A stretch of 64,000 nt of DNA from Rheum nobile (taxonomy: Eukaryota; Streptophyta; Magnoliopsida; Caryophyllales; Polygonaceae). The position numbers were made by a program, and so were the translations under genes. Shown here piece after piece: positions 35,162-47,601 of the stretch (positions are counted from its first letter, which is position 1; each line of letters opens with the position of its first letter). Under the pieces are notes generated by a model. The model did not search any database. It was not told the origin of the DNA and saw only the letters and a list, made by a program, of their open reading frames with translations. The stretch covers positions 124,001 through 188,000 of the forward strand of contig WOAB01000103.1 in NCBI GenBank assembly GCA_027886185.1. Direction: 5' to 3'.

Positions 35162-36899
35162 TCACCAAGCGTCCTCTTTAGTCATAGGCTTTAAACCCAT
35201 TCCTCTTGATGATTTAACAACTTGATCTCGTGACAAACCTTTAGTAAACGGATCCGCTAGGTTGTCAGCCGACTTGATATAATCTATTGAGATTATACCA
35301 TGCGAGAGTAGTTGTCTAATGGTTTTATGTCGTCTTCTTATATGACGTGACTTACCATTGTACAAACGACTCAGTGCCCGAGCTATAGCCGATTGACTAT
35401 CACAGTGTACACTTACTGATGGCACTGGTTTTTCCCACATCAGGATATCTTCCAACAGATTTCGAAGCCATTCAGCTTCCTCTGCTGCTTTGTCCAAAGC
35501 AATGAACTCAGACTCCATGGTGGATCTGGCTAATAGTGTTTGTTTGGAAGATTTCCATGAGACTGCTGCACCACCAAGTGTAAACACATATCCACTTGTG
35601 GACTTTGAGTTTCTGGAATCGGATATCCAGTTTGCATCACTGTATCCTTCCAAAATTGCTAGGTATTTACCATAGTGCAGTCCATAACTTTGAGTATATC
35701 GCAAGTAGTTCAATACTCTAGTTATCCCTTTCCAGTGTTTGTGTCCTGGATTACTTGTGTAGCGACTCAGTACATTTACGGAGTGCGCCAAGTCAGGTTT
35801 GTGCAATTGGTCAAGTACATGAGACTTCCAATCACACGTGCATACTCCAATTGTGACACTGCATCCCCCGAGTTGTTAGTCAAATGAAGATGAGGGTCCA
35901 CGGGAAGTCTTTGCAGTCCCGCTTGAATAGTTCTTGAATCTCTCAAGTACTTTTTCAGCATAATGAGCTTGAGACAGGATAATTCCTTCAGAGTGTCTAG
36001 TGATTTTAATCCCTAGTATGACATCTGCTAATCCCAAGTCTTTCATGTCAAACTTCCCACTAAGCATGTTCTTAGTTCGGTTGATAATGTCCTTATTGCT
36101 TCCAATAATGAGCATGTCATCTACATACAAACACAACAAGATGTAACCATTTGGTGTGTCTTTGAAGTAGATGCATTTGTCACATCCATTGATGCTGAAG
36201 CCATTTGACATCATGACATTGTCAAATTTTTCATGCCACTGCTTTGGAGCTTGTTTGAGTCCATATAGAGACTTCACAAGTCTGCACACTTTGTGTTCCT
36301 GTCCGGGAACCACATAACCCTCAGGTTGTTTCCTGTATATCTCCTCTTCTAATTCTCCGTTTAGAAAGGCAGTTTTCACATCCTATTTGATGGATTTCGA
36401 GGTTTCGTAATGCAGCTATTGCTATTAGCATTCTGATTGAAGTTATTCTTGTAACAGGAGAATAAGTGTCAAAGAAATCCTGGCCCTCTTTTTGCCGGAA
36501 TCCTTGCACCACAAGTCTCGCCTTGTGCTTATCTTTTGAGCCATCGGTTTTCAATTTGGTTTTGAAAATCCATTTGCACCCAAGTGCTTTACACCCCTGT
36601 GGCAAAACAACTAACTCCCATGTATGGTTCTGCATAATGGAGTCGATTTCGCTTTTAACTGCTTCCTTCCATGAAGGTGCATCAGGTGTAGACATGACTT
36701 CTTTGAAGGTTCTAGGCTCATTCTCTAAGAGAATGGCCGTTATGAACTCTTGCCCAAAGGTTTTCTCCTTTCGAGCTCTTTTGCTTCGTCTAGGTTCAGC
36801 TTCTGTTTCCTTACGAAGCGCCTGCGTCACTTTGTTCACGAGTTCGCTTCGGATGTTCTTTATCCTTGCACGGAAACACGTTTTCAAGGAAAGACGCAT
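35162..36899 (-). pseudogene. Copia reverse transcriptase and RNase H
   Basis: Minus sense from about 36800: EAVKSEIDSI, GCKWIFKTKLKTDG, KARLVVQGF, DTYSPVTR, then a frameshift near 36380 in the segment that should read into KTAFLNG. Next are YGLKQAPKQWHEKFD and the active site CLYVDDML (about 36130), then KDLG and LGIKI. A second frameshift near 35900 precedes the RNase H part, with GYSDANW, SRNSKSTSGY, SKQTLLARSTMESEF and HCDSQSAI; it ends in ADPFTKGL. These are the hallmark copia motifs in order. At least two frameshifts make it non-functional. Confidence 0.92.
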
Positions 36900-37863
36900 T
36901 CCTTGATTCCATTATTGTATTGACATGTATATCTGGTATATCAGATTTGTGTACCAGAAACCGATAAGCACTACTGTTATGTGCATATCCTATGAAAATA
37001 CAATCAACGGTTTTAGGTCCAATTGTGACCTTTTTGGGAGGTGGTACTGCCACTTTTGCTAGGCACCCCCACACTTTGAGGTATGTGTACGAAGGTACGT
37101 TACCTTTCCAAAGTTTATATGGCGTCTTGCCAGTAACCTTATGCGGTATCTTGTTCAGGATATAGTTGGTGGTAAGCAGTGCTTTCCCCCACATGTTCTG
37201 GGGTAACCCAGATTCCTACAACATTGCATTCATCATCTCTTTCAGAGTTCGGTTCTTTCGTTTCGCAACTCCGTTAGATCCTGGTGAGTAGGGAGCAGTT
37301 GTTTGATGAATACTCTTGTGTTCTCTACAGAACGCGTTGAAAGGTTCATCATACTCGCCTCCTCTATTACTTCGGATAGTTTGTATGGTTTTACTAAGTT
37401 GGTTTTCCACTTCCAACTTGTATTCCTTAAACTTTTCCAAAGCCTCATCCTTGCTTCTTAGCAAGTATACATAGCAGTATTTTGTGCAATCATCGCTAAA
37501 AGTCACGAAATACTTTTTACCGCCTCTAGTTTGCACTTTAAATCACACAAATCTGTGTATTAGACCTAGAGGTGCGGTTGTTCTCTCTACCCGTGGGGAT
37601 GGTGTTTTTGTGAGTTTGGCCTGTACGTATACTTCACATTGTTCTTTACTCGATTTGCATTTCGGAATCAGGTTCATGTTCATTAGTCTTTGAATAGACT
37701 TGTAATTCACATGCCCTAACCGTTCATGCCAAATATTAAAAGACTCAACGACATAAGCAATAAGATTATTCTTATTCATTGAAACATTGGATACAATAGA
37801 GTTTGGGATGACTGTCATTACATTCAGTTTGACCAGTCCAACCCTTGCCCAAATACACCACAT
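36811..37863 (-). pseudogene. Copia integrase
   Basis: Minus sense: the zinc-binding HERLGHVNYKSI block (about 37720) with a damaged second Cys (CEVY where CxxC is usual), then the core with TFSDD (first Asp), RSNRGGEY (the usual second Asp before RGGEY is Asn), and GVAKRKNRTL (the usual catalytic Glu is Lys), then the GKTPYKLW block. Frame shifts and stops occur near 37540 and 37215. Two of three catalytic residues are replaced, so it cannot integrate DNA. Confidence 0.88.
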
Positions 37864-38329
37864 TCTTAGAAAGAACTAGTTTGTCAGACACGAACTTCAC
37901 AGCGAAGCCGTTCTTGCTCAGCAAAGTGCCGGAGATCAGATTCTTCCGTATATCTGGCACATGCATGACATTGGTGAGAGTCAGCTCCTTCTCTGAAGTC
38001 AGCTTCAACACCACTTTGTCGTGACCTTCGACCTTGGATGTGAACGAGTTCCCCATAATTAGGTGCTCGTCACTCTTGCTCTTCAGATAAGTGGTAAATA
38101 TTCCCCTATCAGAGCATATATGTCTGGTAGCACATGAATCGTACCACCATTCCATTGGGTTGCTTCCAACCATATTGACTTCAGACGTCATAGCACACAG
38201 ATCTGCATCCGTGAGCCTGCCTTCAGTCATGTTGACTTGGGATTTCCCCTTGTCCTTGCGCGGATCAGCCTTGCTATGACATTCGTCTGCCTTGTGACCC
38301 ATTTTACCATACTTGTGGCATTTTTTCAC
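37864..38329 (-). pseudogene. Copia gag C-terminus (zinc knuckle) and protease
   Basis: Minus sense: the CCHC knuckle CHKYGKMGHKADEC (about 38320-38280) lacks the usual second Cys (Tyr instead). It is followed by the protease motif WYDSCATRHIC, where the usual DSGA is DSCA. The adjacent block HVPDIRKNLIS is typical of copia. Both alterations argue for loss of function. Confidence 0.85.
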
Positions 38330-38383
38330 TGAACTTCTTAGCTCGTTGCTTATTGAAGTTGTTGGAGCCTTGGGGTTGGGAAC

Positions 38384-39117
38384 TTATGTTTCCTCCCCGT
38401 GTCCTCGGCCAAGTTGGCCTTCGGGTTCAGTAGTCTGAACTCCATCTGTTCTGCGGTTGGTTGACTCAAACCGCAGCCTGACAATCAAGTCTTCAACAGT
38501 CATAGCCTTTCGCTTGTGCTTTAGATAGCTCTTGAAATTCTTCCATCCTGGAGGGAGTTTCTCTATGAAAGAAGCTACCTGGAACGTCTCATAGATCGAC
38601 ATTCCTTCCGCAATAATTTCATGCGTAAGCAATTGCAGCTCTTCAACTTGTTCCATGATGGGCTTGGAGTCCACCATTTTGAAGTCCAGAAATTTCGCCA
38701 CTGCGAACTTCTTAGAGCCTGCGTCCTCAGACTTGTATCTCTTTCCAAGGCAATTCAGTATTCCTTAGAAGTCTTGATCTCACTGTACCATTGTACAGTG
38801 GATCTATCAGACGACTTTGAACCCAACCTTTGCACAGACAATCCCCATTAGTCCAGGCCTCGACGCTGGCTAGGGAGAAAAGATATGAATTCTGAGGTAA
38901 AAGCACATGCTTATCCTCTTTCAAAAACTTTTCTAGTCTGATAGGCTATTGGTTTGGACAATCTGAGTTAACAGCGTTTCCGAACCTCATGACTGGCAAA
39001 TTCACTGCTGGCAGACCACTCCCAGACTGAATCCGGGGTGTCGACTCAACACGATTTCCAATATCGGCTCCAACACGAGCACCAGAACCAGAATTCGCAT
39101 TCTCAGTTTGGTTAATC
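38384..39117 (-). pseudogene. Copia gag
   Basis: Minus sense from an ATG near 39117 (MINQTENANSGSG). The UBN2-type gag domain is clearest at 38701-38384 (LQLLTHEIIAEGM, then SFIEKLPPGWKNFKSYL and MTVEDLIVRLR). Stops and a frameshift separate the two parts around 38750-38940. Confidence 0.78.
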
Positions 39118-39712
39118 ATACATCTCGTAATTTTACAAAAATTAAACCAGATTGAGTACGATTGCAACAACAAGTTCAATGAGCAAATACACAAACAAAG
39201 CAATTTAAACTATAAATTGCAGTTTCATACGCGTATATAAATGTTGTTTTTGTTTGATTTTTTCTGTACACCAGTACAGCTGGCCGAAAAGATTCAGATC
39301 TAGAAGACCAAAATCAGCAATCAGAATAAACATGCAACAAAATAGATTCATGGACATCACAATTAAATCATGCTCGAATAACGATACCCAAACCATCATG
39401 CAGCAAATTAATAAAACCAACGAACCGCAAATGAAATCCACGCACAGTAAATTAAACTCACGCACAACAAGATGATGCACGAACAACAAAATATTTCACG
39501 CACTGAGCATATATCATTATGCAGCAAATTATTTAAACAAATAGCAAATAAAATTCACGCACTGCAAAAAGAATACACGAACATCAAAAAATGCAGAACA
39601 ACAAATTAAATCGGAAATAAACCTGTTCATGTAAACTCCAGGAAAACCATATCCGTTAGTCGGTATAAGCAGTCAAACGAAGCGAATTTTCAGAATTAAG
39701 ATTGTAGGAACA

Positions 39713-41778
39713 TAATTTTCTATATGCATACGAAAGCTGTAAACTGCAAATATACGAACATAAATTAAGGAAATCTGAAGTATAGAAATACCGAACGAAG
39801 AACGGATGTAGAGTCGAGACCGAAATCTCTTTCCTTAATTCTGAAAACGCCCCGTAGTGTGACAGTTCTTGACGTTCCGAATCCCAGGATACAACTGCGA
39901 CGATCTCTTGAACTGCACAACCCAGTAAAGCAAGAGCCTACGAACCCACGAATCTGTGTGTACTCTCAGACTCGAATTTTGCGGAAAAAACAGAGAGAGG
40001 AAGAGGAGATTGCTAGTGTGTTGTCTATTTTCGAATGAGAGGTCTTCAGCTCTTTCCTAGAGCTTTCGAATAAGGAGAAGAACGTTACAAACCAAGATCT
40101 GATCGTTACGGATCCGATCCGGACGTTACGAAATGGATCTGGCCGTTACAGACATGGTTTGACCGTTACAAAGTAAGTTGGGTCAAAGCCCACTAACGGG
40201 CCTTCTGGATCGGCCAAAAAAGATAGGGCATTGGCTGGCCAGCCCAAGCCCGAACACGACACGACCCGACTCGGCTCGGCGCACGTGGGCTTGATGAGCT
40301 AGGTCCTCTCCCCATTGCGACGATCTCTTGAACTGCACAACCCAGTAAAGCAAGAGCCTACGAACCCACGAATCTGTGTGTACTCTCAGACTCGAATTTT
40401 GCGGAAAAAACAGAGAGAGGAAGAGGAGATTGCTAGTGTGTTGTCTATTTTCGAATGAGAGGTCTTCAGCTCTTTCCTAGAGCTTCCGAATAAGGAGAAG
40501 AACGTTACAAACCAAGATCTGACCGTTACGGATCCGATCCGGACGTTACGAAATGGATCTGGCCGTTACATACATGGTTTGACCGTTACAAAGTAAGTTG
40601 GGTCAAAGCCCACTAACGGGCCTTCTGGATCGGCCCAAAAAGATAGGGCATTGGCTGGCCAGCCCAAGCCCGAACACGACACGACCCGACTCGGCTCGGC
40701 GCACGTGGGCTTGATGAGCTAGGTGTGTTGTCTATTTTCGAATGAGAGGTCTTCAGCTCTTTCCTAGAGCTTCCGAATAAGGAGAAGAACGTTACAAACC
40801 AAGATCTGATCGTTACGGATTCGATCCGGACGTTACGAAATGGATCTGGCCGTTACAGACATGGTTTGACCGTTACAAAGTAAGTTGGGTCAAAGCCCAC
40901 TAACGGGCCTTCTGGATCGGCCCAAAAAGATAGGGCATTGGCTGGCCAGTCCAAGCCCGAACACGACACGACCCGGCTCTTTCCTAGAGCTTCCGAATAA
41001 GGAGAAGAACGTTACAAACCAAGATCTGACCGTTACGGATCCGATCCGGACGTTACGAAATGGATCTGGCCGTTACAGACATGGTTTGACCGTTACAAAG
41101 TAAGTTGGGTCAAAGCCCACTAACGGGCCTTCTGGATCGGCCCAAAAAGATAGGGCATTGGCTGGCCAGTCCAAGCCCGAACACGACACGACCCGACTCT
41201 TTCCTAGAGCTTCCGAATAAGGAGAAGAACGTTACAAACCAAGATCTGACCGTTACGGATCCGATCCGGACGTTACGAAATGGATCTGGCCGTTACAGAC
41301 ATGGTTTGACCGTTACAAAGTAAGTTGGGTCAAAGCCCACTAACGGGCCTTCTGGATCGGCCCAAAAAGATAGGGCATTGGCTGGCCAGTCCAAGCCCGA
41401 ACATGACACGACCCGGCTCGGCGCACGTGGGCTTGATGAGCTAGGTCCTCTCCCCATTGAAAATGGGTAATGACCCAAGGCCACAACCTTGAGTCCATTT
41501 CTCCTCTATATATGCTAGGGGATTCATCTCCAAACTTTCAATGTGGGACAAAAAATTTGCCCCCCACATTTCCCAAGTTTTGCACTTCATGCAAGCTACT
41601 TTGGGCCTCCATTTCTCATTCAAACGGAAATCATTTTTGTCGTATGATTACACTACGAGAGTGTGCTCGCGTAGAGGAAGCCAATGCTTCCATTTTCCGG
41701 TGTTGACGTTGGTCGGAGCCCACCGGAATTGTGTCCGGAAAAGTGTCCGACGCCACATGCAAATAATGAGTTCCAACA
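39713..41778 (-). repeat. 5' LTR of the copia element, expanded to 2066 bp
   Basis: Shares both ends with the 943-bp partner LTR but contains five copies of a core segment. Copies: about 39897-40317, 40318-40723, 40724-40975, 40976-41195, 41196-41460; the fourth and fifth show a 220-bp period. Each carries several CGTTAC words spaced about 20 bp apart. The TATA-like box (about 41505-41520) is upstream of all copies in minus sense, so the expansion lies in the transcribed leader part of the LTR. Confidence 0.92.
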
Positions 41779-41783
41779 TATTT

Positions 41784-42748
41784 GACAAAGGATCGTTTTA
41801 GGATTTGTTGACGTGGATTAAGAGAAATATTGTGTCTATGCGTTCGGGATGGTCTAATAACTTTTAGCTCATACTGAAAGATTCAAAAAATTTCTGTTTT
41901 TCCTAAACATGCATCAGATATAATTAATAACGTTGTTTATGATTTCTAAAATTAGTAAAAGCATACAAGTATTGTACAACGAAATAGCTAAAAAAACCTA
42001 CAAGAATATATTAGTTATGCATCCGTGGCGTATTCCCTGAGAACCAATTATTATATTAGCTTTGAAGATGATAAACACTAATTTAGTGTAAGCTAAGAGA
42101 TCATGAAAAGGAATAATGCATTAGAGAAATATGTAGAAAATATAAGAGAAAGTAGGGAAAATCATTGAGGTGGCGTTTGGATTAGTCCTAGGGGTTTTGA
42201 GTATCAAGATCGAATCGATTTCCTCAATGAGTAATTCATTCCTTACGTTTGGGCTGGTATTATATATTTTAATTGGGTTTGACACCCATTATTCAAACCA
42301 TGAGGCATGGGTTTCTCATATACAAGGAGGATAATTTGATTATGTTTTTTACAAAAGGAAGAGTTATGATTAGGCATCGTTAGTTTTGAATCTTGTCTCG
42401 AGCAATTTACAGTTCAAAATATGGACATGTAAATGAACTTTTTTAGGAAAAAGAAAAAGAAAAAGCCAAAACATTTTCTATGGGGTGGTGTTTTAGTAAC
42501 TTAATAGTATAAATAGATAATTTTCTGTAACTTTCAGTTTAGCGGTAAGGATATGCAATTTAGTATGTTTAGTGGGCGATTTTAGAAAAGTTTGCTCTAA
42601 AAGCAAAAATATCAATATTCCTCCGAGCTACTATCTCTTATATATTCTTTTCCCATAGTGTACTTTGAGTAGCTTGAAGCAAGCATTGATCAGTTAGATC
42701 AACGTACGGCTTTTTCTCATACTCAAATAAGGAAATCAAGATACGTAC
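41784..42748. promoter_or_regulatory. Upstream region of the PIN gene
   Basis: No ORF. A TATA-like CTTATATATTC at about 42630-42641 lies about 110 bp before the PIN start codon and is the best core-promoter candidate. The copia element ends 970 bp upstream of the start codon. I cannot identify specific auxin-response elements with confidence. Confidence 0.4.
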
Positions 42749-45700
42749 ATGATAACGTGGCACGATTTCTACACGGTGATGGCGGCGATGGTGCCGCTGT
42801 ACGTGGCGATGATGCTGGCGTACGCCTCGGTGCGGTGGTGGAAGATCTTCAACCCCAACCAGTGCTCCGGCATCAACCGGTTCGTGGCGGTTTTCGCGGT
42901 CCCCCTCCTCTCCTTCCACTTCATCTCCACTAACAACCCTTACCAGATGAACCTCCGCTTCCTGGCCGCCGACACCCTCCACAAGGCCCTCACCCTCGGG
43001 GGACTCACCGCCTGGGCTTCCCTCGCCCGCAGCGGGTCCCCCGAGTGGATGATCACCCTCTTTTCCCTCTGCACTCTCCCCAACACCCTCGTCATGGGTA
43101 TTCCCCTCCTCATTGCCATGTACGGCGAGTATTCCGGCTCCCTCATGGTTCAGGTTTGTCCTTTTCTTATTATTATTATTATTACGTTTTTACTTTCATT
43201 TAATTTTAGCAATAATTTTTAGTTTATTTTTTTTTAGGTTTACCCATTTTGAATATTTTAAAGATAATTTTATATTTTAACTTGTTAGCATATACTCATG
43301 TATATTGAATAGAAAAACCGTTATTATTATTTACTATTTACAATGATATATATCATATATAACAACTGCCTTTCTAACATAAATTCTTAGTGCATAACAA
43401 AAAAAATGTCGTGGCCGCTAATACAATATAAAATGTCTTTCAAGAATTCGTTACCTTAAAAAAAGAGCTTACACTCATTAAATAAATTAAAATCTTTATG
43501 TAAATAATATCTAACAAAACAAAGATTTGTTCATATTTTTTGTCCATTTATAGGTAGTTGTGCTCCAGTGTATCATCTGGTACACTCTTCTCCTCTTCCT
43601 CTTCGAATATCGTGCCGCCCGGATTCTCATCCTAGAGCAGTTCCCGGAGACAGCGGCGTCCATAGTCTCCTTCAAGGTCGACTCTGACGTCGTCTCCCTT
43701 GACGGCCGCGACTTCCTCGAGACGGGCGCTCAAGTAATTAGTTCTGACGGCAAGCTCCACGTCACCGTTCGGAAATCCAATGCCTCCTCCCGCCGCTCCC
43801 TCACGGGCGGCTCCTCCAACCTCACCGGGGCCGAGATCTACAGCCTCAGCTCGTCCCGGAACCCTACCCCGAGGGGCTCCAACTTCAACAACGCCGACGA
43901 CTTCTACTCCATGATGAGGCCCTCCAATTTCGGATCCGTGGATTTGTACTCAGTTCCGTCTTCTCGGGGCCCCACTCCCCGTACTTCGAACTACGAGGAG
44001 AATGGGGTTAGCTCCCCCGGATTCGGGTTCTATCCGGTACAAAGTGGGTCAACGGTAATGAATAATACTTACCCCGCCCCGAATCCCGAGCTTATCGGGG
44101 AGGGGATGAATGGGAAGAGTGGGAGGAAGAACAGTGATAATACAAGCAATAGAGTGGGCCACGACGCTAAGGAGCTACACATGTTCGTGTGGAGCTCCAC
44201 TACGTCGCCGGCGTCGGAGGTGAGTGGGCTCCACGTCTTCGGCGGCGCTGAAATAGCCGTGCCGGACCAGTCAAAGGAAACCCGGATCATGGTCTCCGAC
44301 CAATTATCACAAAACGGCGAACCCAAAGGCACCTCAAAGTTCAATTGAAGTGAATAGTTTGTGGTTTTAGATATGATTATCCAATTGATGAAAATTATTT
44401 TGCAGATGGTAACAAGGAAAGCGAGGTGTACGAAGGGGCCGGTGCCGGCGCGGCGGAAGATGGGAAAGATAGACCAAAAGGGCCCATTGGGCTTTCCAAA
44501 TTGGGCTCCAGCCCGATGGGCCATGGTGGCGGTTTTTCAGCGGCCGGAAAGAAGATGCCGCCGGCGGCTGTAATGATTAGGCTGATCTTGATCATGGTTT
44601 GGCGGAAGCTTATTCGTAATCCTAACACGTATTCCAGCTTAATTGGTCTATCATGGGCATTAATTGCATTCCGGTAAGTAAATTAAGAGTGCGTTAGATC
44701 AAATTATATTATTTTACATTGAATCATGGAATAATGTAAGATAATGTATTATGAAAGGCTATCCAAACACACTTTAAGGATTAATTTTTAATATTATAAT
44801 GAATAATGCATAATCTAAATAAATCTTAATTAGTTTTTTGTAATTAATTTGTAAGTTAACAATAATGGTAAAAAAAAGTAAATTTTGGAAAATTGATGGT
44901 TGCAGGTGGAATGTGAGGATGCCGAAAATACTAGAGAATTCGATTTCCATCCTCTCGGATGCTGGTCTCGGAATGGCTATGTTTAGCTTAGGTGAGTAAC
45001 GTACTATTATTTCGTAAAAGAAAAACGTACTATTGTAAATGCCAAGCATAGTATATATGTATGAATTAATCAATCTAAAGTGAACTCGTTATGAAGAAGT
45101 TTTTAATTCATCCCTTTTTCACTTTTAAAAATATTTTACTATTCCCTCCGATTATTAGTAGCTGTCTTTTTTAGAATTAGAAACATATATTAAAAAATCT
45201 AAAATTATTAAAATATATATTTAATTAAATGTGTAATTTTTTGCATCTAAAATTAAAATAATCTAGTTTTGAACTTTTTTTTTATGTGATAAAATTTTAA
45301 AAATTTAACTAAAATGTATAAATAAATACAAATATTTATAAACAAGATTTATAATTGAAAAAGTTAGGTAAAATGTATAAATAAATACAAATATTTATAA
45401 ACAAGATTTATAATTTAAAAAGTTATGTATGAATAAATGAGAGAGTATTGCTAACACTTTGGTGGTAGAAAAAAAAAATTCTTTTTGAATTAATGTCAAA
45501 ATAAATTTAAACAAAAATTTACAATCAATTATGATAATTTATGCTGACCTTATATCTAATAAAAAATCTAGTGTCTACTTATAAAAAAGAAAACACAAAT
45601 TTGGGATCCACTGAAAATTAACAACAAAAGTGAGCGAAAAATGAAAGTGATGGACAATAATTTCACAATGATGGGATCCGACACGTGGGGCCGTCAAAAC

Positions 45701-47601
45701 GGTGTCCTACTGTGGTCCAGCCGCTGGGTGGGTATTATATTATTAATATTTGTCTAATGTGTATTCATGAGCATATATTAAGAGGTTAAATTTGTAATTA
45801 TTTTTTAAAATATTTTCTAAAATAGAATAGATAAATTCTTAGAAAAAAGGTTAAATTTATAATTAAAAGAGATTATTATTAAATATAAGATTTTAAATCC
45901 ATTATATAATACGTTGTATGGTAATGGTCGACCAGAAAAAAAGTTATATGTTAATGCCATAATGAGCTGTTAAAAGGCATATAAGATTCTTCTCTCTTTT
46001 GGCTACTTGGTACTAATGTTATAAAGAATGGTTGAAATTTTTACAGTAATATGTTTAATTGAACTAAAAGATTCTTAAGGTTAATTTGGTTTGACTAATC
46101 AAATTAAAATGTGAATGATCTAATATGGGTGTGATTAATCAGGTTTGTTTATGGCCTTGCAACCGAAGATAATAGCATGTGGTAATTCAGTAGCACTTTT
46201 CTCCATGGCGGTGAGGTTCATCGCCGGTCCAGCAGTAATGGCGGTCGCCTCCTTAATCATCGGATTAAGGGGCAATCTCCTTCGAGTTGCCATTGTTCAG
46301 GTACTTATATATATTTAACCTGATCAATTAAACTTTAGAAATAATTACTATGTAATTAGGAACCAATTTATATGGAATAGACATTTTTATTTGAGTTCAT
46401 CACAGAGTGTACGGTCAAAACGCATGATAAATAATGAGTATAAAGAATAGATAGTTTCTTTATAAAGTTATGCAGTTTTATTAATTTCATTTTTTTGGGG
46501 GTCGAGTTTTATTAATTTGATTGAGTTCAAGTCTTACGTTGGATGTTCTATGTGATGGAGTTAAGAGTTATGTTCCGTCTTTTTCAATGATCGATTTCGC
46601 TTTTTGTCCCTAGAAACATTTTCACGTGCACTTTCGACACTTTAATTAGTTCCTTTCTTATGATACAACTCTACCAAGACTTTAAGACATAATATATCAC
46701 CCAAAATTTCCCTTTTTTATTTAGTGAAAAAAAAATGCTTGATTCTATATAACTATATAAGCGTCGGGGATAATATATATATATATACGTACGGTTGTTC
46801 TTTTTACTCGTGGCGTTTCTTTATTTTATCAGTGCACTATCTTCCTTCTAGAAGATATTATGTGAGTCACCTTTATGTTTGTTACTTTGATTCTGAGTCA
46901 CATTTATGTTTGTTACTTTGATTCTGAGTCATCTTTATGTTTGTTACTTTGATTATGACGATCAGTTGAGAGCTTTCCTCTCTGTGTTTCAATGAGGATT
47001 TTATCTTCTTCTATTCTCTGTTTCGATTCTAAGTTTCTTAACATTCCTTGAAAAAGGGAGATAATTTAATTAGCTTAATTTATCATCATCATATTTTCTC
47101 TTAGGCGTTATTTGTTAAACAGAAATATATACATGGAATGCACGCTTCATTGAGAATTATGTATGATAGAATTTGGACATATTTATATATACTGAAAGAT
47201 ATATGTATCAACATATGTTAGAGATGATCGTTTTCATCAAACATAGAACTTATTATCGTGTGAAAATGAACTTGTAATATACCAATTAATGACGCAATTC
47301 GATATTGTTGTATGTACGTTGATATGTAGGCTGCACTTCCACAAGGAATCGTACCATTTGTGTTCGCGAAAGAGTACGATAACCATCCAGCCATCTTAAG
47401 CACAGCGTAAGTACATGAAATATATTTGCTTGATTAGTTTCAGATGAATTAATATTGATCATATAGTTCAGGTAAAGTACGTACGTCCGTAGTTGTCATA
47501 TGTTTAGTGTAGTTAATTATTTTGGGTTATGCAGGGTTATCTTCGGAATGCTAATCGCGCTACCAATCGACTTGATCTACTACATTCTACTAGGCTTATA
47601 G
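42749..47601 (+). CDS. PIN3: PIN3/4/7-type auxin efflux carrier
   Basis: Exons: 42749-43153, 43554-44328, 44406-44673, 44906-44991, 46143-46300, 47330-47406, 47535-47601. They total 1836 bases (611 residues plus TAG), all phases consistent. The N-terminal membrane block (about 1-160) has the PIN signature NPNQCSGINRFVA and NTLVMGIPLL. The long hydrophilic loop (about 160-460) has LHVTVRKSNAS, NPTPRGSNF and KELHMFVWSS, the phospho-regulated TPRGS-type motifs. The C-terminal block has NPNTYSSLIGL, ILSDAGLGMAMFSLGLF and ALPQGIVPFVFAKEY. The opening MITWHDFYTV and loop wording favour the PIN3/4/7 group over PIN1. It exports auxin across the plasma membrane in a polar fashion. Intron 2 is a GC-AG intron. 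Exact orthology within the clade is not resolved. Confidence 0.93.
44329..44405 (+). other. Short GC-AG intron of the PIN gene (intron 2, 77 bp)
   Basis: The exon ends CCCAAAG and the intron begins GCACCT; the acceptor is TTTTGCAG. Without this intron the loop frame hits TGA at 44346. No GT donor nearby restores phase 1. Confidence 0.78.
45310..45427. repeat. 59-bp tandem duplication in PIN intron 4
   Basis: TAAAATGTATAAATAAATAC and following occurs twice with period 59. It lies in an AT-rich insert that starts near 45140 with ATTCCCTCCGATTATTAGTA and ends near 45450 with GAGAGAGTATTG, reminiscent of a degenerate Stowaway MITE. Confidence 0.75.
46862..46957. repeat. 30-bp tandem repeat, three copies, in PIN intron 5
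   Basis: Unit GAGTCACCTTTATGTTTGTT followed by ACTTTGATTCT is repeated three times with single-base differences. Non-coding. Confidence 0.9.

Larger units (their letters stand above)
33645..41778 (-). mobile_element. Ty1/copia retrotransposon, complete but decayed
   Basis: Transcribed on the minus strand: 5' LTR 41778-39713, gag, protease, integrase, RT, RNase H, 3' LTR 34587-33645. LTRs run TGTTGGAAC...GTTCCTACA (minus sense). The target duplication TATTT is at 33640-33644 and 41779-41783. The purine tract ATGTGGGGGAT lies directly before the 3' LTR. Domain order integrase before RT defines copia. Frameshifts and catalytic substitutions show it is inactive. I do not see the usual initiator-Met primer site next to the 5' LTR; the bases there (ATCTTAATTCTGAAAATTC, minus sense) do not match a primer I know. 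Confidence 0.93.

Noticed and set aside
40885..41323. Two adjacent, almost identical 72-codon ORFs
   Set aside because: They are successive 220-bp tandem copies within the expanded copia LTR, not genes; the same frame is present once in the other LTR.
41000..41460. CGTTAC arrays as MYB-bound enhancer amplification
   Set aside because: The motif resembles MYB sites, but the arrays lie downstream of the LTR TATA-like box, in the transcribed leader, so an upstream-enhancer role is not supported by position.
42638..42982. Minus-strand 114-codon ORF rich in His, Arg and Glu
   Set aside because: Antisense shadow of PIN exon 1, where GC-rich third positions leave the opposite frame open.
43560..44348. 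Single-exon reading of the PIN loop to the stop at 44346
   Set aside because: That would truncate the carrier before its C-terminal membrane block; the downstream exons are intact and join in frame through the GC-AG intron.
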